64,000 bases of DNA from Sporisorium sorghi. Lineage: Eukaryota > Basidiomycota > Ustilaginomycetes > Ustilaginales > Ustilaginaceae. A model generated the notes under the pieces. It was not told the DNA's origin and did no database searches. It was given only the letters and a program-made list of their open reading frames with translations. Position 1 is the first letter of the stretch, and each line of letters opens with the position of its first letter. Of the stretch, positions 58,605 through 64,000 are shown one piece after another. Made by a program: the position numbers and the translations under genes. The DNA is taken from NCBI GenBank assembly GCA_023212695.1, contig JALCCG010000078.1, forward strand, positions 1 to 64,000. Reading direction: 5' to 3'.

Positions 58605-60830
58605 ATGCGCATCACGGTCTGGAACATCAACGGTCTACGCACGCTCAAAGGCTACCAGCCATGGTACAAGCTGCCGGACTGGGAGGCGTGTCTGGATCAC
58701 CTCGGTGCCGACATCGCCTGCTTCCAAGAGACCAAAATGACACGCAAACAGCTCACGGAACCCATGTGCATCCTGCCCTCCTACAACGCGTTCTTCAACT
58801 TCCACCCGACCAAAGGCTATTCGGGCACGGTGACGTATGTCAAAAAGAGCGTTTCGATCCCGCTCAAAGCCGAGCAGGGCATTACTGGTCGTTTGCCCGT
58901 CACCAACGTCTCCACCAACCCATCGATACCCAACGAGCCGATCGGCTGCATCCCCGCCGATACACGGGACGACGTCGAGCCTTCAATCTGGACCGCGCTC
59001 GACGAAGAAGGCCGGTGCGTCGTGCTCGACCTCGGCCTCTTTGTGCTCTTGAACGTCTACTGCCCCAACGAAACCGGGCCCGAGCGACTCGATTACAAGA
59101 TGAGCTACTACCAGTGCCTCGCCGAGCGCGCGCACCGGCTCATCCAATCAGGCCGCCAGGTGATGATCGTCGGCGACATGAACATCATCCGCGATCCCAT
59201 CGACCACTGCGACGTGGAACAGAGCATGAAGGAGCACGGCTGGGACCACTTCCACCAGCACCCGGCGCGTGCGTGGTTTCGGAGCTTCCTCGCACCGCAG
59301 GGCAAATTCCACGATGTCGGCAGGATGTACCACCCGGAAAGGACGAAGATGTTTACGTGTTGGAATACGCTCATCGACGCGCGGCCGGCGAATTATGGTG
59401 TACGGCTCGACTATACCTTAGTTACGGAAGGTTTGTTGCCGTGGATCAAAGGCGCGGACATCCAGCCGGACGTGTATGGCAGCGACCATTGTCCGATTTA
59501 TGTCGACTTGTATGATGAGAGGGAGATCGAGGGTAAGGTGGTCAAGCTGGCTGATCTGATGCATGGCGGAGTGGACCGGCTGCCTCCAGCGCTGGCTGCG
59601 TGCCATTACGACGAGTTTTCGGGCAAGCAGAGGAAGCTAGCTTCGTTCTTTGGCGCTTCCAAGAAGGCGGTGCCGGCGACAAAGAGCTCCAGCGCGGCTC
59701 TCTCCACGTCACAAGATCAAGGGAAGACATCGGTAGAGGCGGAAAGCACCGATGCGACACCGTCGAACGGCTCTACGACGAGAGGAGGGCCTGATGCAGA
59801 GGCAATTCAGATCTCACGTCCAATAGCAGAGACCGAGAGCGAAGGCAGCTCGCTTGCCGATGTGCTCTTCTCGCTACATTCGCAGCAGGAGGGTCTCAAC
59901 ATTGAAGGCGAAGCGTCGCGGTCCAATGCAGTTCCTGCAATCGCGACCTCGAATGCGGCAGTCGAGCCAGTGCCGTCAGCGTCAGCACCTGTCCATCCGA
60001 CTGCCAGAATGACACCCTCTCCGTTAAAAGCGCCTGCAAGTCAGCCGTCTCCAGGAAGCAAACGGGATGCGGCTGCTCCGAAGCGGGCGACTTCGGCGAC
60101 AAAGGGCAAGGATTCTGGCAAAGCAAAGAACGGCGCCAGTCTGAAAGGACAAACCAGTCTGCAGGCGTTCTTCGCAAAGCCAAAGAGCACTCCCTCGACG
60201 ACATCCGGCGAATGTTCCAAAGTCATAGATCTGTCTCAAGTTGCAGACGGCTCAACCACCACGCAAGCTCCCCTCGACAGAACCGCCGACGTCCCATCTG
60301 CGGGCAATGCGCAGCACAACGATACCCCCGCCTTAGCACCCGACGGCACCGAAGACGCCATCTGCGACTTCCACGAACCCCCCACCTCTGCCTCACCATC
60401 ATCGCACCGCACCGCCCAACCCTCGGAGCAATCCGCAGCGGACCGAGTAGGAGCCTCGCTGGCATGGGGCGCCATCTTCAGCCCGGCTCCGGCGCCGCTC
60501 TGCCGCAACCACTCGGAACCGTGTCGCGCATGGACGGTTAACAAACCGGGGCCAAACCACGGGCGCAAGTTCTGGCTGTGCAACCGGCCTGTTGGACCCG
60601 GGTATGAGAAGTCGGGGCGGGCAAAGGGCGATGTGAATCCGGAGTATCGGTGTAATTTCTTCGTGTGGGATTCGGATCTGCGGTCAAAGAAGAGGGGAGA
60701 GGGGGAGAAGGGCAAGTTCTTTGCGGAGGTGGGGAGGGAGAGGGGGCGCAAGGGTGGGGCCGAGGAGGCCGAGGAGATCGGTGGGCCGTGGGGCCCGCAC
60801 AAGCGCGTTCGGATGGGGGACGCTTCGTAG
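58605..60830 (+). CDS. APN2: DNA-(apurinic or apyrimidinic site) endonuclease 2 (Apn2/APEX2)
   Basis: A 741-residue intronless protein; MRITVWNINGLRTLKG is the first ATG (upstream opening only from TTG). The exonuclease III-type domain (about 1-320) has the metal Glu42 in CFQETK, VGDMNIIRDPIDHCD and the catalytic pair in YGSDHCPIYVDL. A Ser/Ala-rich spacer (about 350-500) carries a PCNA-binding box QTSLQAFFAKPK. The C-terminus has a GRF zinc finger: CRNHSEPCRAWTVNKPGPNH, then KFWLCNRP and YRCNFFVWDSD. The three-part layout (nuclease, PIP box, GRF) is the Apn2/APEX2 type. Function: base excision repair, removing 3'-blocked ends and cutting at abasic sites in the nucleus. The stop is only 50 bp from the convergent QRI7 stop. 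Confidence 0.95.
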   Translation: MRITVWNINGLRTLKGYQPWYKLPDWEACLDHLGADIACFQETKMTRKQLTEPMCILPSYNAFFNFHPTKGYSGTVTYVKKSVSIPLKAEQGITGRLPVTNVSTNPSIPNEPIGCIPADTRDDVEPSIWTALDEEGRCVVLDLGLFVLLNVYCPNETGPERLDYKMSYYQCLAERAHRLIQSGRQVMIVGDMNIIRDPIDHCDVEQSMKEHGWDHFHQHPARAWFRSFLAPQGKFHDVGRMYHPERTKMFTCWNTLIDARPANYGVRLDYTLVTEGLLPWIKGADIQPDVYGSDHCPIYVDLYDEREIEGKVVKLADLMHGGVDRLPPALAACHYDEFSGKQRKLASFFGASKKAVPATKSSSAALSTSQDQGKTSVEAESTDATPSNGSTTRGGPDAEAIQISRPIAETESEGSSLADVLFSLHSQQEGLNIEGEASRSNAVPAIATSNAAVEPVPSASAPVHPTARMTPSPLKAPASQPSPGSKRDAAAPKRATSATKGKDSGKAKNGASLKGQTSLQAFFAKPKSTPSTTSGECSKVIDLSQVADGSTTTQAPLDRTADVPSAGNAQHNDTPALAPDGTEDAICDFHEPPTSASPSSHRTAQPSEQSAADRVGASLAWGAIFSPAPAPLCRNHSEPCRAWTVNKPGPNHGRKFWLCNRPVGPGYEKSGRAKGDVNPEYRCNFFVWDSDLRSKKRGEGEKGKFFAEVGRERGRKGGAEEAEEIGGPWGPHKRVRMGDAS

Positions 60831-60880
60831 GTCTACGTTAGTGTACAACGCAATACATCATACTTTACAAGTGCTCGTCG

Positions 60881-62101
60881 TCACTGCGGAACATCCTCCA
60901 TACTCCATTTCGGCCTCGCCTGTCGACTATAGTCCCACGTCCGCTGTCCATAGATCGAATGCGCAGCCCACGCGATCATGGCCGCATTGTCCGTGCACAG
61001 CTCGAGCGGCGGGAACTGCAGCTGTACATCCTTTCTCCCCAGCCCATCGAGGTGTGCTCTCAGTCTCGAGCGCAGGAACTTGTTGCTCGCGACGCCGCCG
61101 CTGCAGACGAGTGCCTTGATGTCGTCTCCACTTTCGTTGGAGTCGAGGTTGATGCGCGGGTATGCACGGCCCCGGGCATCCTGCGTGCAGTGCGAGGGGC
61201 GGAGGACCATGCTGAGTTTATCCTCGAGCTGGGCGCATGCTGCGCGCTGGAAGGCGGCTGCGATGTCTGCTTTGTGCGTGCCGGGGCTGGGGTGGGAGTC
61301 GATGCAGCGCTGCACAGCAGCTTTGAGGCCGGAGTACGAGAACTGCGGCTGGCCTTTGCACGGTACGGGAAACACCATATCCTGCCCTTGTGCGGTGGAC
61401 TGCGCAGCGAGCGCCTCGAGCGCAGCACCGGGCGCCGACGTCCACGGGATCCCCAGATCACGAGCCACCTTATCAAACGCATCACCAATCGAGTCATCCC
61501 GCGTCGTCGCCAATATCCGAAACTCCACCACACTCCGCGCCAGCACTAACATCGTATGCCCGCCCGACACCAGCAGCACCAGGAACGGAAACCCAGGCGG
61601 CTCCACCTCCGTCAACAGCGGCGTCAAAGCATGCGCCTGCATATGATGCACATACACAATCGGCCTCCGCAGCACCGCAGACAGCGTCTTGGCCGCGGAC
61701 AAACCAACGCCGAGACTGCTCGCCATCCCAGGGCCCTGCGTGACCGCGATCGCGTCGATGTCGTCTGTAGAAATGCGAGCGTGTTCGATGGCGGAGGCGA
61801 TGGTGGAGGGCAGGTTGGCGTGGTGACTGAGCGCGGCGGAGAGCGGATGGATGCCGCCTGTGGCCGAGTGGTCCTGCTTGGTCACGATTGAGGAGAGGAT
61901 GGTGCGGTCGGAGGAGACGATGCTCGCGCACGAGTCGTCGCAGGAGGTCTCGATGCCCAGGATGAGACGAGGTTTCTTCCCCGAACCAGTGCTGATGCTT
62001 CGAGGACATGCCGGCGTTGGATGTCGGGAGCGTGCCGATGAGGAGGCTGTGCTTAAAAGGCGACGATGCGCGCCGGCCCTCCCGATACTTTGGCTCCACA
62101 T
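60881..62101 (-). CDS. QRI7: Mitochondrial tRNA N6-threonylcarbamoyladenosine synthase (Qri7/OSGEPL1)
   Basis: A 406-residue intronless protein with a true ATG at 62101. The N-terminus (MWSQSIGRAGAHRRLLSTAS) is an Arg/Ser-rich mitochondrial presequence of about 35-40 residues. The Kae1/TsaD core follows: LILGIETSCDDSCASIV, HPLSAALSHHANLP (first metal His region), TQGPGMASSLGVGLSAAKTL and the HHMQAHALTPL metal motif. LVLLVSGGHTMLVLA, the C-terminal LVCSGGVASNKFLRSRLRAH and an AAMIAWAAHSIY end complete it. The SGGHT and CSGGVA pairs are hallmarks of the family. Function: transfers the threonylcarbamoyl group to A37 of mitochondrial tRNAs reading ANN codons. It is convergent with APN2 (50 bp) and divergent from the membrane protein gene. 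Confidence 0.95.
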   Translation of the reverse strand: MWSQSIGRAGAHRRLLSTASSSARSRHPTPACPRSISTGSGKKPRLILGIETSCDDSCASIVSSDRTILSSIVTKQDHSATGGIHPLSAALSHHANLPSTIASAIEHARISTDDIDAIAVTQGPGMASSLGVGLSAAKTLSAVLRRPIVYVHHMQAHALTPLLTEVEPPGFPFLVLLVSGGHTMLVLARSVVEFRILATTRDDSIGDAFDKVARDLGIPWTSAPGAALEALAAQSTAQGQDMVFPVPCKGQPQFSYSGLKAAVQRCIDSHPSPGTHKADIAAAFQRAACAQLEDKLSMVLRPSHCTQDARGRAYPRINLDSNESGDDIKALVCSGGVASNKFLRSRLRAHLDGLGRKDVQLQFPPLELCTDNAAMIAWAAHSIYGQRTWDYSRQARPKWSMEDVPQ

Positions 62102-62799
62102 GCTGGAGCGAGGCTGAGTGATCTCTCAGCTGCCTGCTGCGTTTGAAGCGACCATTGTGCGGGTGGTGTTGAGAAGGATTGTCCTGGACCCTTACAGCAA
62201 AGATACAGCAAAGAAGAAAAATCGCTCCCGCCGACTTTGCACTGAAGCGGCTCGAGCGCCTGCAGCGAAAAATCGAGCAAAGCAGGTCTTGGCAACCGCA
62301 TGCTCGACTTCGGCATCATTTCTCCGCACGATCGGCAGGCGAACAGCAAAGGCGAACAAACGGGACTATGCTCGAGCCTTTGGTGCTCTCTCTCTCTCTT
62401 TCTCTGTATCTTGCTCGTCTCGGTCGTTTTGAAGGTTAGACAGCGCAGATAAGTGAGGGAAAACTTTTCAAACAGCGACCGGTCACTTTCATCGCGTGGT
62501 CACCAATCTGTACCACAAACGGGCGAAGATCGAGCATCGGAAAGCGATTCCCGGCAGTTGGTGTGCCGCAGCGAACAGCCCTCTAAGTTTTTGCTCGACG
62601 CTGCCAAGCAATCCGTCTGTCGATCTGTGCTAACTTAGTGCACAAAACAGCATTGTCTTCCTTGCCGACTTGCCCACCTCGATTGCAACCCGAGCTTCGC
62701 TTGCCCTGCCCACACATCTCGAGATGGTCGACTAGACCATCCCCTCTCAACACCATCATCTCTCAACTCCCTCCCATCCTCGACTCGACACACCCAGCG
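62102..62799. promoter_or_regulatory. Divergent promoter region between QRI7 and the membrane protein gene
   Basis: 698 bp without a gene. Several CTCTC runs (near 62390) and pyrimidine-rich leader-like sequence precede 62800. Nothing else is seen. Confidence 0.5.
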
Positions 62800-63894
62800 A
62801 TGAGCCGCACCTCAACGAGCTCCCCCAGCTCAGGCGCCTCCTTCCTGGGCTGCATATCGCCGCGGACAGCCACCCTAGCCATCGCGCTGCTCGGCATCGT
62901 CCTGCACCTCAACGTCTACTCTTGGCTGGGTGCGCTCACCTCGACGCTGCCGGACGTACCTGATAGAGAGATGGCACATTTGGGGACGGCGGCGTTCGTG
63001 CCCGCGCCGGACAAATTCGCGCACTCGGCGGCCAAGCTGGACCAGCTGATCGGTGACTCCACGGGGAACAACAAGAACGTATACTTGCCAGAATGGGTCG
63101 CTGAAGCCAAGGCGTACCTCCATGCGCAGGGCTTGTCGTTCCAACCCGCACCGAGCACCAACGCCGCTGCAGCAAACACCCACGACGCAATCACCCCCGG
63201 CCCTCACACCTACATCCCCACCACAAGCCCGCCCCTCGACGACGGCGCCGAAGACGCCGAGCGCGCCCAATGGGCCGCCCTGCGCCTGGTCATCGGCACG
63301 GTGCGCTGGTACATCCTGCTCAGCATAGCGTGCTGCTGCGCGGGCATTGTGGGCGTTGTGCGGTCTCAGCTGCTCCTGTCGCGGTTGTTTTTGGTGCATT
63401 CGTTTCTAGACTTCCTCCTGTCGACGCTGTCGCTGCTGGCGCTGGGTGTGGTGTGCACGTATCCGAGCGTGCGTGCGCATGTGTGTGACGAGTTTGGCTC
63501 CGGCGAGCTGCAGGCGTGGTTCTCGAGTGCCACACCTCCTCCCACAGTCGGGGGGATCAGCACCAGCCCGCCTCACACAGCAGCGGATCCAGCGGACGTG
63601 ACAGTCGCAGCCTCCGGCTGGGAGACGCTGATCGACGGCGTATTTGCTTCGGAGAACTGCGAGGAGAGCTTCCGCTCCACTCTCGTGCCGCTGCTCATGG
63701 TGTGCGGGCTGTTCTTTACGGCAATGCGGCTGCAGTGCTTCTTTCTCGTGCAGAGGTTTTATACGTCGTTGTTGAGGAGCAAGGTGCACATGTACGGGTA
63801 CGCCGCGCCGGGGGCGCTGGAGTCGGGCGAAGTGACGCCCATGTCGCAGTTGGCAGCGGAGAGAAGACGCAAGGAGTCGAAGCTTCTTGATTAA
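62800..63894 (+). CDS. Hypothetical multi-pass membrane protein
   Basis: A 364-residue intronless protein starting MSRTSTSSPSS, the first ATG (upstream opening from GTG). About four hydrophobic segments are visible: about 26-46 (TLAIALLGIVLHLNVYSWLG), about 170-190 (WYILLSIACCCAGIVGVV), about 195-225 (LSRLFLVHSFLDFLLSTLSLLALGVV) and about 300-320 (LVPLLMVCGLFFTAMRLQCF). The loops contain Thr/Pro-rich low-complexity stretches. The C-terminus is short, polar and basic (AAERRRKESKLLD). I recognise no family. The spacing of helices 2 and 3 followed by a Cys/Gly loop and an aromatic helix suggests a small transporter-like or Golgi membrane protein, but this is a guess. Gene reality is supported by length and codon use. 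Confidence 0.68.
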   Translation: MSRTSTSSPSSGASFLGCISPRTATLAIALLGIVLHLNVYSWLGALTSTLPDVPDREMAHLGTAAFVPAPDKFAHSAAKLDQLIGDSTGNNKNVYLPEWVAEAKAYLHAQGLSFQPAPSTNAAAANTHDAITPGPHTYIPTTSPPLDDGAEDAERAQWAALRLVIGTVRWYILLSIACCCAGIVGVVRSQLLLSRLFLVHSFLDFLLSTLSLLALGVVCTYPSVRAHVCDEFGSGELQAWFSSATPPPTVGGISTSPPHTAADPADVTVAASGWETLIDGVFASENCEESFRSTLVPLLMVCGLFFTAMRLQCFFLVQRFYTSLLRSKVHMYGYAAPGALESGEVTPMSQLAAERRRKESKLLD

Positions 63895-64000
63895 GTTAGG
63901 GTTCTTCGATTAGGGTTCTTGGAGGTCGACGCTGGTTCGTCGATTGGTTTTGATATCTAGCAGGCTTAGCCGCACACACTCGTTCGTTCGTTGTACTCTA

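Noticed and set aside
63890..63925. TTAGGG motifs near the right edge, suggesting a telomere
   Set aside because: Only two separated copies (GTTAGGGTTCTTCGATTAGGGTT), no tandem array, right after a normal gene end.
1..64000. CRISPR arrays, operons, riboswitches or prophage-like systems
   Set aside because: The content is clearly eukaryotic nuclear DNA and no such structure is visible.

Overview
The window is nuclear DNA of a basidiomycete. A smut fungus (Ustilaginaceae type) is my best reading. It is GC-rich with compact, mostly intronless genes and a few short GT-AG introns (about 79-109 nt). The gene set is fungal: a DASH kinetochore subunit, carboxypeptidase S, GPI-type chitin deacetylase, Qri7 and SAGA Sgf73. 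The lineage is inferred from gene style and not tested by alignment. Start codons were set at the first in-frame ATG, because several of the longest open frames begin at TTG or GTG.

Left part (1-12,030): the 5' part of NUP120/NUP160 runs off the left edge on the minus strand, followed by a chitin deacetylase. A mobile-DNA patch comes next: a 121-bp MITE (5472-5592) and a 2,020-bp decayed pogo/Tigger-type transposon (6512-8531). Both are flanked by TA and share terminal sequence. An alpha/beta hydrolase and a carboxypeptidase S gene follow.

Middle (13,400-35,965): an alanine-run protein of unknown function is followed by three consecutive genes for the mitochondrial inner membrane: MIC60, complex I 24-kDa NDUFV2 and 23-kDa NDUFS8. 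The two complex I genes are divergent and share a 740-bp promoter region with CCAAT boxes and a duplicated palindrome. Next come an RNase H2 subunit B gene, an FG-GAP (ITFG1-like) membrane protein, V-ATPase subunit a, a 919-residue secreted protein with tandem modules separated by conserved Kex2-type linkers, an intron-containing tRNA-Gln(CUG), and a CBM21 PP1-targeting protein.

A 5.4-kb region without genes (35,966-41,323) is full of long A/T homopolymers and microsatellites.

Right part (41,324-64,000): SCOC-type coiled-coil protein, an unknown acidic protein, ORC3, PI synthase, GPATCH11-type G-patch protein, proteasome RPT1, V-ATPase subunit A, DAD2 (three exons), SGF73 (three exons), APN2, QRI7 and an unknown multi-pass membrane protein. 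Many genes are divergent pairs. APN2 and QRI7 converge with only 50 bp between stop codons. Most genes are core housekeeping. The accessory material is the transposon patch, the repeat-modular secreted protein and the repeat-rich desert.
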